Source of the DNA: Deltaproteobacteria bacterium
GTDB taxonomy: Bacteria; Desulfobacterota; Binatia; UBA9968
Direction of reading: 5' to 3'
Assembly: GCA_016844625.1 (NCBI GenBank)
Contig: JAERMN010000255.1
Span: forward strand, 1-5,468
DNA length: 5,468 bases
Under the pieces are notes generated by a model. That model was not told the origin of the DNA. It saw nothing but the letters and a program-made list of their open reading frames with translations, and did no database searches. Each line of letters begins with the position of its first letter. The stretch's first letter is position 1. Position numbers and translations under genes: made by a program. Of this stretch, positions 1-4,774 are shown in pieces.

Positions 1-77
1 ATTTTGGATTGGGGGAACGCGGACGGGAATTTTGGATCTTTGATTAGCAGGCACATTACTCATTTTGAATTTTAGAT
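1..77. repeat. Left heptamer repeats (TTTTGGAT orientation)
   Basis: Copies of an A/T-rich unit occur as TTTTGGAT at 2-9 and 30-37, and as the variants TTTTGAAT at 63-70 and TTTTAGAT at 70-77, the last two stepped by exactly 7 bp. The complementary orientation (ATCCAAAA) appears downstream of the next gene, so this gene is bracketed by inverted copies. For example, AATTTTGGAT at 28-37 is a perfect reverse complement of 543-552. No other gene or RNA is seen in the first 107 bases. Whether the repeats are part of a mobile unit is inference. Confidence 0.7.
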
Positions 78-107
78 TGCCCAATTTGCACAGGGAAGAA
101 ACGGACT

Positions 108-461
108 ATGGATGAAAAGGCTTTCAAAGATCGAACCAAAAAGCTGGCGCTACAGATCATCGAGCTGGTTGAAGAACTTCCGAATCGGAGAACTGCCGAC
201 GTTATTGGCCGACAATTGCTTCGCTCTGGCACTTCAGTGGGAGCCAATTACCGCTCGGCATGTCGTGGAAAATCGACCGCCGATGTCCTTTCAAAACTCG
301 CCATCGTCGAGGAAGAAGCCGACGAATCGGTTTACTGGATGGAACTTCTCGTCGAAGCCGGCATCATTCCCGAAACTCGCGTTAGCGCGCTCATGAGGGA
401 AACCAACGAAATCCTTGCGATGATAGTGGCATCGATCAAGACTCTACGGAAACGGAAGTAA
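108..461 (+). CDS. Four-helix-bundle protein (S23 / 23S rRNA intervening-sequence-protein family)
   Basis: This is a complete 117-residue protein, the usual length for this small all-helical family. Its core signature is plain: R39-S40-G-T-S-V-G-A-N-Y-R around residues 39-49, then A51-C-R, S-K-L at 62-64 and I-V-E-E-E-A-D-E at 66-73 followed by YW at 76-77. It ends in a basic tail (KTLRKRK). Relatives are encoded inside 23S rRNA intervening sequences of some bacteria, but they are also very common as free-standing genes. They resemble the Avd accessory proteins of diversity-generating retroelements. The cellular role of free-standing members is not established. The ATG at 108 is preceded by AGGGAAG at about 92-98, an acceptable ribosome binding site. 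No rRNA, reverse transcriptase or variable repeat is visible nearby. The gene is flanked by inverted heptamer repeats, hinting at a transferable unit. Family assignment is strong; function is unknown. Confidence 0.9.
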   Translation: MDEKAFKDRTKKLALQIIELVEELPNRRTADVIGRQLLRSGTSVGANYRSACRGKSTADVLSKLAIVEEEADESVYWMELLVEAGIIPETRVSALMRETNEILAMIVASIKTLRKRK

Positions 462-491
462 CCGAGGTGGTGCCCTTTCCGAATGGTCGTG

Positions 492-552
492 AATCCAAAA
501 TCCAAAACGAGTTGTCCGACAATCCAAAATCCAAAATCGAAAATCCAAAATT
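492..552. repeat. Right heptamer tandem array (ATCCAAA)n
   Basis: ATCCAAAA occurs at 493-500 and 500-507 (two overlapping units with 7-bp period). It occurs again at 522-529 and 529-536, followed by the variant ATCGAAAA at 536-543 and ATCCAAAA at 543-550, so the second block is about four units in perfect 7-bp register. The blocks are separated by a short spacer that includes the inverted repeat TTGTC-C-GACAA (512-522). The orientation is opposite to the copies at 1-77. The array lies between the four-helix-bundle gene and the response regulator, and no promoter is evident in it. Confidence 0.8.
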
Positions 553-599
553 AAGCGACGTAACAGTGGATAAACGCAAAACCTAGAAAGGTGACCGCT

Positions 600-965
600 A
601 TGCCTAAGAAGACAATACTGATCGTCGATGACACCGAGTGGAACCGTGACTTACTCGTGCAGCTCTTGGAAGAAGACTACACGATCTTGCAAGCCGTCGA
701 CGGCGGCGACGGCGTGCGCATGACCGAAGAGCACAAGCCCGATTTGATCCTGATGGACTTGGGCATGCCGGTGATGGACGGCTGGGAGGCGACGCGCAAG
801 ATCAAGGCGAACGACGCGCTCAAAGATATCCCGATCATCGCGGTTACTTCCCACGCCATGGTCGGCGACGAGATCGACGCGCGTAAAGCCGGCTGCGACG
901 ACTACCTGCCGAAACCCATCGACGACGAAGTTTTGATACAAAAGATCAAGCGCTTCATCGGCTGA
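600..965 (+). CDS. Single-domain response regulator (CheY/DivK-like receiver)
   Basis: This is a stand-alone receiver domain of 121 residues with no output domain. It would accept phosphate from a histidine kinase and act by protein contact in the cytoplasm. All catalytic residues are present: the acidic pair D10-D11, phosphoacceptor D53 in LILMDLGMPVMDG, switch T83 in AVTSHA and K105 in LPKP. The form ILMDLGMPVMDGWEATRKIK with PIIAVTSHAM resembles DivK-like and hybrid-kinase receivers. A GTG at 591 would add three residues, but the AGAAAGG at 585-591 is correctly spaced (8 nt) for the ATG at 600, which is preferred. No partner kinase lies in the window. The next gene also starts with a receiver, so the two may compete for, or pass on, the same phosphate. 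Cotranscription is plausible, but the 167-bp repeat-filled gap is unusual for an operon. Confidence 0.93.
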   Translation: MPKKTILIVDDTEWNRDLLVQLLEEDYTILQAVDGGDGVRMTEEHKPDLILMDLGMPVMDGWEATRKIKANDALKDIPIIAVTSHAMVGDEIDARKAGCDDYLPKPIDDEVLIQKIKRFIG

Positions 966-966
966 A

Positions 967-1073
967 GCCGCTTTTGGATTTTAGATTGCCGTCAGCGGGG
1001 CCGCTTATCGATTAGGGGAGGCAACCCATGAAAAACATTTTTCGGGCTCGGCAATCGAAAATCCAAAAGCGGC
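967..1073. repeat. 25-bp near-perfect inverted repeat (MITE/REP-like palindromic unit)
   Basis: The left arm 967-991 and right arm 1049-1073 are reverse complements at 24 of 25 positions; the single difference is A983 against the partner of G1057. The arms are separated by 57 bases. Each arm carries the same TTTTGGATTTT/AAAATCC core as the heptamer repeats further upstream, framed by GCCGC and GATTGCCG. The unit starts one base after the stop codon of the response regulator and ends 59 bases before the cyclase start. In RNA it could form a long stable hairpin. No U-run follows it, so it is not a classical intrinsic terminator. Confidence 0.88.
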
Positions 1074-1078
1074 CCCGC
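995..1078. repeat. 12-bp perfect inverted repeat competing with the 25-bp repeat
   Basis: GCGGGGCCGCTT at 995-1006 is an exact reverse complement of AAGCGGCCCCGC at 1067-1078. Its right arm overlaps the right arm of the 25-bp inverted repeat (1049-1073), so in RNA the two stems cannot form together. The overlap arises because GCCGCTT occurs twice on the left side (967-973 and 1000-1006). A strong Shine-Dalgarno sequence at 1014-1021 lies in the loop of both structures. Confidence 0.75.
1014..1021 (+). promoter_or_regulatory. Strong Shine-Dalgarno of leader ORF
   Basis: AGGGGAGG lies six bases upstream of the ATG at 1028. It is the closest match to the anti-Shine-Dalgarno consensus noted in the window, stronger than those of the confirmed genes, and it is followed by only a short ORF. 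Confidence 0.5.
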
Positions 1079-1129
1079 GTACGAAAATCTAAAACTTGTC
1101 CTGAGCGAATGCGAAGGATCTTAGGGTGA
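1028..1129 (+). CDS. Possible 33-residue basic leader ORF upstream of the cyclase
   Basis: An ATG with a strong ribosome binding site opens 33 codons, beginning MKNIFRARQSK. The peptide is rich in Arg and Lys (13 of 33) and ends in RRILG. The TGA stop at 1127-1129 lies within the AGGGTGA that serves as ribosome binding site for the cyclase, and is separated from the cyclase ATG by only three bases. Both ORFs are in the same reading frame, so the peptide would be an N-terminal extension of the cyclase but for that stop. This arrangement allows translational coupling. Against it, most of the codons run through dispersed repeat sequence (the right arm at 1049-1073 and the GTCCTGAGC repeat at 1098-1120), so the peptide sequence itself is probably not selected. 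It could be a leader, a vestigial start, or chance. Confidence 0.35.
   Translation: MKNIFRARQSKIQKRPRVRKSKTCPERMRRILG
1098..1120. repeat. Dispersed GTCCTGAGCGAA...GAAGG repeat, copy 1
   Basis: The 23-base segment starting GTCCTGAGCGAA matches a second copy at 2254-2276 at 19 of 23 positions; the differences are at positions 13-14 and 21-22. I recognise this as a short dispersed sequence frequent in intergenic regions of several environmental bacterial lineages (from memory, not from a search). This copy abuts the ribosome binding site of the cyclase. Confidence 0.7.
1123..1129 (+). promoter_or_regulatory. Cyclase ribosome binding site overlapping leader stop codon
   Basis: AGGGTGA provides the AGGG core six bases before the cyclase ATG, and its last three bases are the in-frame TGA of the upstream 33-codon ORF. 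It decides the cyclase start and could couple cyclase translation to ribosomes terminating on the leader. Confidence 0.6.
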
Positions 1130-1132
1130 TTT

Positions 1133-2215
1133 ATGCCAAACAAAATCTTGATCGTCGACGACGAGCCGTTCAATCTCGATCTGTTGGAGCAGGAGCTGAT
1201 GGAATACGAGTATGTCATCGAGCGCGCCGTCGATGGCGTCGACGCGCTGGAGAAGACCGAGAGCTTCGCTCCGGACTTGATATTGCTCGACTATATGATG
1301 CCTAAGATGAGCGGCTTGGAGGTCGTCAAGCAGTTGCGAGCAAACGAAAAACACAAAGCGATTCCGGTGATTCTCTTGACCGCTAAGGCGAGCCAGGAAG
1401 ATAAGATCGCCGGCCTCGACGCCGGCGCCGATGATTACGTCACCAAGCCGTTCGATTCTTTTGAGCTGCTGGCGCGGGTGCGCGCGATGCTGCGAATCAA
1501 AGACTTGCACGACCAGCTCGATGAGTGGAACCGTACATTGGCCGATAAAGTGCAGCAGCAAGTCAGTGAGCTCGAGCGCATGAACCGGCTCAAACGCTAT
1601 CTCTCGCCGCAGATCGCCGAAACCATTTTGGCCGATGAAGAGAATCTTTTTAAAACCCACCGCCGCGAGATCACCATCGTGTTTCTCGATCTACGCGGCT
1701 TCACCGCGTTTTCCGACAGCGCCGAGCCCGAAGAGGTGATGGATTTTCTGCGCGACTATCACGCCGAGATGGGTAAATTGATTTTCAAGTTTGCGGCCAC
1801 GTTGGAGCGCTTCATGGGCGATGGCATTGTCGTCATTTTCAACGACCCAATCCGCTGCGAGAATCATGTGCAAAAAGCGGTCGAAATGGCGCTCGAAATG
1901 CGCGACCGGGTCAAAGAGCTGCGCACGGCTTGGTTGAAAAAAGGTTTCGATCTCGACCTCGGCGTCGGTCTCGCCGCCGGTTACGCCACCCTCGGCACGG
2001 TGGGCTTTGAAGGCAGAATGGATTATGGCACAGTGGGCAATCTGCCCAATCTGGCGGCGCGCCTATGCGCCGAAGCGCGCGGCGGACAGATACTGACGGA
2101 TCAAAAGACCATGACCAAAATCGAAGAGCTGTTCGAAACCGAAGCGTTGCCCGAACTCCAGCTCAAGGGCATCAACCGCGCCGTGGTGGCGTTTAACATC
2201 GTCAAGGCGAAGTAA
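1133..2215 (+). CDS. Response regulator with class III adenylate/guanylate cyclase output domain
   Basis: This is a 360-residue cytoplasmic protein with three parts. Residues 1-120 are a receiver domain: acidic pair D9-D10, phosphoacceptor D53 in LILLDYMMP, T83, K105 in VTKPF. Residues 121-175 are a charged helical, probably coiled-coil, linker (RIKDLHDQLDEWNRTLADKV...) leading into the RYLSPQIAETI motif usual before this cyclase type. Residues 178-360 are the class III cyclase domain. The metal-binding aspartates are D186 (FLDLRGFTAFSD) and D230 (ERFMGDG). The transition-state pair N306 and R310 is present (PNLAARLC). The positions that normally hold the base-specifying Lys and Asp/Thr are R226 and G299 instead, so whether it makes cAMP, cGMP or another product cannot be read from sequence. 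The chemistry expected is NTP to cyclic NMP plus pyrophosphate, controlled by phosphorylation and dimerisation. The ATG at 1133 follows AGGGTGA at 1123-1129; an in-frame stop at 1127 excludes an earlier start. It is probably partnered with the receiver just upstream. Confidence 0.93.
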   Translation: MPNKILIVDDEPFNLDLLEQELMEYEYVIERAVDGVDALEKTESFAPDLILLDYMMPKMSGLEVVKQLRANEKHKAIPVILLTAKASQEDKIAGLDAGADDYVTKPFDSFELLARVRAMLRIKDLHDQLDEWNRTLADKVQQQVSELERMNRLKRYLSPQIAETILADEENLFKTHRREITIVFLDLRGFTAFSDSAEPEEVMDFLRDYHAEMGKLIFKFAATLERFMGDGIVVIFNDPIRCENHVQKAVEMALEMRDRVKELRTAWLKKGFDLDLGVGLAAGYATLGTVGFEGRMDYGTVGNLPNLAARLCAEARGGQILTDQKTMTKIEELFETEALPELQLKGINRAVVAFNIVKAK

Positions 2216-2243
2216 CCGCCGCACCCAAATTTGGATTATCGCG

Positions 2244-2284
2244 CGCAAAGCATGTCCTGAGCGAAGTCGAAGGGACGCAAAGCA
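2244..2284. repeat. GTCCTGAGC repeat copy 2 flanked by perfect 9-bp direct repeats
   Basis: The dispersed repeat at 2254-2276 (GTCCTGAGCGAAGTCGAAGG plus GAC) is the second copy of the 1098-1120 element. CGCAAAGCA occurs exactly at 2244-2252 and again at 2276-2284, directly bordering the segment 2253-2275. The pattern looks like a target-site duplication around a 23-base insert, although CGCAAAG is itself a common motif in this intergenic region, so coincidence cannot be excluded. Confidence 0.65.
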
Positions 2285-2305
2285 CGTTAAGGGAGGAATG
2301 GGATA

Positions 2306-2392
2306 TTTCACCACGAAGGACCTAGCGCGGCGAAGCCGCCACCGAATAAGATAAGGATAGTTTTCACCACAAAGGCACGAAGGACACGAAGG
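2306..2392. repeat. TTTCACCAC(G/A)AAGG direct repeats with CACGAAGGA tandem
   Basis: TTTCACCACGAAGG at 2306-2319 is repeated as TTTCACCACAAAGG at 2362-2375 (13 of 14 identical). The second copy continues into a tandem CACGAAGGA/CACGAAGG at 2376-2392. Similar accacgaaggcacgaagg strings are common dispersed intergenic repeats in many environmental genomes (recollection, not a search). No gene is visible in the segment. Confidence 0.7.
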
Positions 2393-2401
2393 TTTTCGTA
2401 G

Positions 2402-2418
2402 GGTGCGCTTCGCGCACC
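2402..2418. repeat. Perfect 7-bp stem hairpin GGTGCGC-TTC-GCGCACC
   Basis: GGTGCGC at 2402-2408 and GCGCACC at 2412-2418 pair perfectly around a TTC loop; drawn one pair shorter this is a CTTCG loop. It has no following T-run, so it is not a terminator by itself. It is probably another dispersed palindromic repeat. Confidence 0.6.
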
Positions 2419-2435
2419 GGTCAGTCTTGGAATAT

Positions 2436-2546
2436 CTCGCGCAAAGGCGCAAAGGACGCAAAGGTCGGAGAAAAATGGTGAAGATCGTTCGTAAGATTAT
2501 CTATCTTTCCCTTCCGAACTTGGCGTGCTTGGCGCCTTGGCGCGAG
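2436..2546. repeat. 28-bp imperfect inverted repeat of GCGCAAAGG-type units
   Basis: The left arm 2436-2463 begins CTCGCGCAAAGGCGC and the right arm 2519-2546 ends in GGCGCCTTGGCGCGAG. They are reverse complements at 24 of 28 positions, around a 55-base loop. All four mismatches are purine-purine or C-T changes at regular places, three of them an A against the partner of a C in a CAAAG/CCAAG unit. Inside each arm a short unit of 7-9 bases (CGC plus AAAGG) repeats about three times. This looks like a dispersed repeat dimer rather than a gene. Confidence 0.78.
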
Positions 2547-2585
2547 TCAATCTTTGTGTTCGAGTGCTACAGGTCACCGGAAAAT

Positions 2586-2615
2586 TTGCCCAAGATCAAA
2601 AGTTTGCGGTATACT
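2586..2615 (+). promoter_or_regulatory. Candidate sigma70-type promoter for the metallo-hydrolase
   Basis: TTGCCC at 2586-2591 and TATACT at 2610-2615 are separated by 18 bases and match four of six -35 and five of six -10 consensus positions. Transcription would begin near 2622, only about eight bases before the ATG at 2630 or 26 before the ATG at 2648. That would explain why no clear ribosome binding site precedes 2630. The call rests on sequence match alone. Confidence 0.4.
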
Positions 2616-2629
2616 GTCGCACCTAAGCA

Positions 2630-3556
2630 ATGAAGCAGCGCAAAGCCATGAAGGTCGATAAATCTATCCAAGTGCGTTTTTGGGGCGTGCGCGGTAGTTA
2701 TCCGACCACCACATCGAGCAGCCGCGACTTTGGCGGCAACACTTCCTGCGTCGAGATCACTGCTGGCGGCCAACGTCTCATCTTCGACGCTGGCACCGGG
2801 ATTATTCCCTTGGGCAAGGAGATTTGTAATGGCGCAAGCGCGCGTCCGGCGGCCTACGTGTTCTTGAGCCACACTCATATCGACCATGTGATGGGACTCT
2901 GTTTCTTCGAACCGCTGCTGACGCCAGACGCCCGTTCGTTTATTTACGGTCCGGGGAACTCTCACGGCGCGCTGACCCGAAGCCTGCAACAGTTGACCCA
3001 CAGCGACCTCTTCCCGGTATCGTTCGATGAGCTCAAAGGAAAAAAAGAAATCCACTCACTGGTCGGCGGAGAACTGATTCGCTTTCGCGCGCCCGGCAAG
3101 CGTCCCATTGTCGAAAAGAATTCCGCGCCGGCTCAACCCAGCTCCGGCGAGCTCACGATCGTCGCGCATAAGAGCCCGGCTCACCCGCGCTTCGGCGTGA
3201 TGCTCTACCGGGTCAACTACCAAGGCAAAAGCGTCGTCTACGCCACCGACATCGAACAGCAGGAAGGCGGCTATCCCGACGTGATTGAATTCGCGCGCGG
3301 CGCCGACCTGCTGATTCACGATGCGCAGTATCTGCATGGCGAGTATTCTTCGACTTCGAAACCAAAAAAAGGCTGGGGCCACAGCACCATCGAAATGGCC
3401 GCCGCCGTGGCCAAGAAAGCCAACGTCAAGCGGCTCGTGCTGTTTCATCACGAGCCGCTGCATGACGACAAGGCCATGCGGGCGATTGAACGGTGCGCTA
3501 AGGCTCTTTTCCCCACTACCCTCACCGCGCGCGAAAACCTGGAAGTTCGCTTGTAG
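2630..3556 (+). CDS. MBL-fold metallo-hydrolase (beta-lactamase-like superfamily, COG1235-like)
   Basis: This is a complete 308-residue soluble hydrolase of the metallo-beta-lactamase fold. The N-terminal FWGVRGSYPT at 17-26 and FGGNTSCVE at 34-42 are typical of this branch, followed by IFDAGTGI at 51-58. The metal site is intact: H81-T-H83-I-D85-H86, a likely third ligand H185 (HPRFGVMLYR), D207 in YATDIE, and H251 in GWGHSTIEMA, with the usual LFHHEPLHDD at 271-280. Such proteins act as phosphodiesterases or related hydrolases on nucleotides, RNA or small phosphoesters. The substrate is not readable from sequence. Its place between a nucleotide cyclase and a cyclic-nucleotide-binding protein makes cyclic nucleotide hydrolysis an attractive but untested idea. 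The start is uncertain: neither the ATG at 2630 nor the one at 2648 has a good ribosome binding site, and the conserved fold begins near residue 14, so either fits. No signal peptide is seen. Confidence 0.9.
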   Translation: MKQRKAMKVDKSIQVRFWGVRGSYPTTTSSSRDFGGNTSCVEITAGGQRLIFDAGTGIIPLGKEICNGASARPAAYVFLSHTHIDHVMGLCFFEPLLTPDARSFIYGPGNSHGALTRSLQQLTHSDLFPVSFDELKGKKEIHSLVGGELIRFRAPGKRPIVEKNSAPAQPSSGELTIVAHKSPAHPRFGVMLYRVNYQGKSVVYATDIEQQEGGYPDVIEFARGADLLIHDAQYLHGEYSSTSKPKKGWGHSTIEMAAAVAKKANVKRLVLFHHEPLHDDKAMRAIERCAKALFPTTLTARENLEVRL

Positions 3557-3676
3557 GGCCAAAGCGTTCGGGGGATAGGACTGGAGTCTCATTGGCATGG
3601 AAAGAATGCCGCACTGCTTTCGCTACCGGTGTGAAACGTTGAAGAAACCCGTTACTAATTTGTTGGCGAGCTTGAC

Positions 3677-4639
3677 GTGAAGATTTATTTGCTTCTGATT
3701 ATGCTGCTGGCATGCGAGTCAACCGAGGCACAAACACGTGTGACCCGCATCGGCGTCTTATTTCACGATATGGAGCGTGCTGAATCCCAGGCCATGAAAG
3801 GCGTGGGCGCAATGCTGAAACAGCAAGGTTATCAAGAACGCAAAAATTTTATCTTCGAAACTCGCAACGCCAAAGGAAACCCCGGCGCGTTGCCAAGCGC
3901 GGCGAGCGCGCTCCTAGTGAAAAAAGTTGACTTGATCTTCACCACAGGTACCAGAGCGACCCTGGCGGCAATCACCGCTGCCCGTGGCATACCGATCGTG
4001 TTTGTCCACGGCGGCGATCCGGTCCGCTCCGGTCTATTGATAAATCCCAGCGATCCGGCAAGAAATGTCACCGGCGTGGCAGCTTACGCCGCGGAAACCA
4101 CCGGGAAGCGGTTGATGCTGTTCAAAGAGATTTTGCCGGCGCTACGCAAAGTTTACATCTTCTACGACGCCAACAGCCAGTCTTCGCGGAACAATCTTGC
4201 GCACGCTGAAAGCGCCGCGAAACAATTGGCTTTGGTTATCCGCGCGTACGGCATTAAGTCCGCCGACGAGCTAAAGACAACCCTCGGCAACCTACAAGGT
4301 GAAAACGATGCCGCGATTTTCCAGATCGCCGATGATTTGGTTGAAAATGAGGCTAAATTCGTCTTCGCCACGGGGCGGCAAAAAAAGTTGCCGACGATGT
4401 TTAACGAAGAGTCGTGGGCGATCGCTGGCGCGACCGCTGCCTACGGCCCGAGCTATCTCGAAATGGGCCGCTTGGCCGGACGCCTGATCGACCAAATTAT
4501 TAAGGGCAATTCGCCGGCATCGTTACCGATCGCGCGGGCGTCTAAATTTGATCTGACGCTCAACTACCGAACGGCAAACTACATCGGCATAGAATTTCCG
4601 AAGGAAATTTTGCAAAAAGCCGACAAGGTCATCCGCTAG
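3677..4639 (+). CDS. ABC transporter substrate-binding protein (ABC_sub_bind family)
   Basis: This is a complete 320-residue periplasmic-type binding protein. The start is GTG at 3677, the only start codon after the in-frame stop at 3656; GGCGAG at 3665-3670 is a weak ribosome binding site. Residues 2-18 form an export signal, MK followed by YLLLIMLL. L10-L11-A12-C13 could be a lipobox, making it a lipoprotein; otherwise cleavage after TEA (residue 18) is possible. The family features are clear: TRIGVLFH at 23-30, IFTTGTRATLAA at 87-98, GDPVRSGLL at 113-121 with ARNVTGV at 128-134, AAYGPSYLEMGRLAG at 254-268, and the C-terminal FDLTLNYRTANYIGIEFP with ILQKADKVI at 311-319. Relatives feed ABC importers, and their ligands are largely uncharacterised. 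The permease and ATPase are missing here, so it is an orphan in this window or its partners lie elsewhere. It separates the metallo-hydrolase and the cyclic-nucleotide-binding gene without obvious functional link. Confidence 0.92.
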   Translation: MKIYLLLIMLLACESTEAQTRVTRIGVLFHDMERAESQAMKGVGAMLKQQGYQERKNFIFETRNAKGNPGALPSAASALLVKKVDLIFTTGTRATLAAITAARGIPIVFVHGGDPVRSGLLINPSDPARNVTGVAAYAAETTGKRLMLFKEILPALRKVYIFYDANSQSSRNNLAHAESAAKQLALVIRAYGIKSADELKTTLGNLQGENDAAIFQIADDLVENEAKFVFATGRQKKLPTMFNEESWAIAGATAAYGPSYLEMGRLAGRLIDQIIKGNSPASLPIARASKFDLTLNYRTANYIGIEFPKEILQKADKVIR

Positions 4640-4645
4640 TTAGCA

Positions 4646-4681
4646 AAGAGGACGGTGAGGCATCCACCACGCCTCGCTCTT
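4646..4681 (+). other. Two-part stem-loop after the ABC binding-protein gene
   Basis: AAGAG at 4646-4650 pairs with CTCTT at 4677-4681, and GAGGC at 4657-4661 with GCCTC at 4671-4675, separated by an asymmetric internal loop (six bases against one) and a nine-base apical loop. It begins seven bases after the stop codon. It lacks a run of T, so it may protect the 3' end or help termination, but it is not a standard intrinsic terminator. Confidence 0.3.
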
Positions 4682-4774
4682 AACCCCTTACCAACCGATA
4701 GATCGTTTGTGAAGTCAGAAAAATTAGCAACCGTTAGGTCAACGCCTTAATCGCCCTGCGAGTTAACTGGACTG

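Larger units (their letters stand above)
2216..2629. other. 414-bp gene-free, repeat-rich intergenic region
   Basis: No ORF here has convincing coding character. The stretch is mostly dispersed-repeat material, described separately: a GTCCTGAGC element within 9-bp direct repeats, two copies of a TTTCACCAC-AAGG unit, a GGTGCGC hairpin, and a 28-bp imperfect inverted repeat built on GCGCAAAGG-type units. A candidate promoter lies at its right end. No clear intrinsic terminator for the cyclase is seen. A small GCGGC-GAA-GCCGC hairpin at 2327-2339 is also present. Confidence 0.7.

Noticed and set aside
108..461. Four-helix-bundle gene as Avd of a diversity-generating retroelement or as part of a 23S rRNA intervening sequence
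   Set aside because: No reverse transcriptase, template/variable repeat pair or rRNA sequence is visible around it.
512..522. TTGTC-C-GACAA inverted repeat as an operator
   Set aside because: It is only five bases per arm, has no second copy and no adjacent promoter, and sits inside a repeat array.
493..552. Heptamer array as a CRISPR
   Set aside because: The units are 7 bp in direct tandem without unique spacers, and no cas gene is present.
967..1073. 25-bp inverted repeat as an intrinsic terminator of the response regulator
   Set aside because: The loop is 57 bases and no T-run follows the right arm.
1121..1660. Long minus-strand ORF opposite the cyclase gene
   Set aside because: It is a shadow of the well-supported receiver-cyclase coding frame and shows no recognisable protein motif.
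2298..2354. Short ORF after GGGAGG (MGYFTTKD...)
   Set aside because: The spacing from the purine-rich site to ATG is too short, it is only 18 codons, and it is made of dispersed repeat sequence.
2403..2633. 76-codon ORF, or its 53-codon part from ATG 2475 with GGAG upstream, whose TGA overlaps the metallo-hydrolase ATG as ATGA
   Set aside because: It runs through the hairpin and both arms of the 28-bp inverted repeat, its residues look like translated repeats, and the candidate promoter lies within its end. The ATGA overlap alone is weak support.
2567..3598. Two long minus-strand ORFs opposite the metallo-hydrolase
   Set aside because: The plus-strand frame has all metallo-hydrolase motifs; the reverse ORFs are low-complexity antisense readings.
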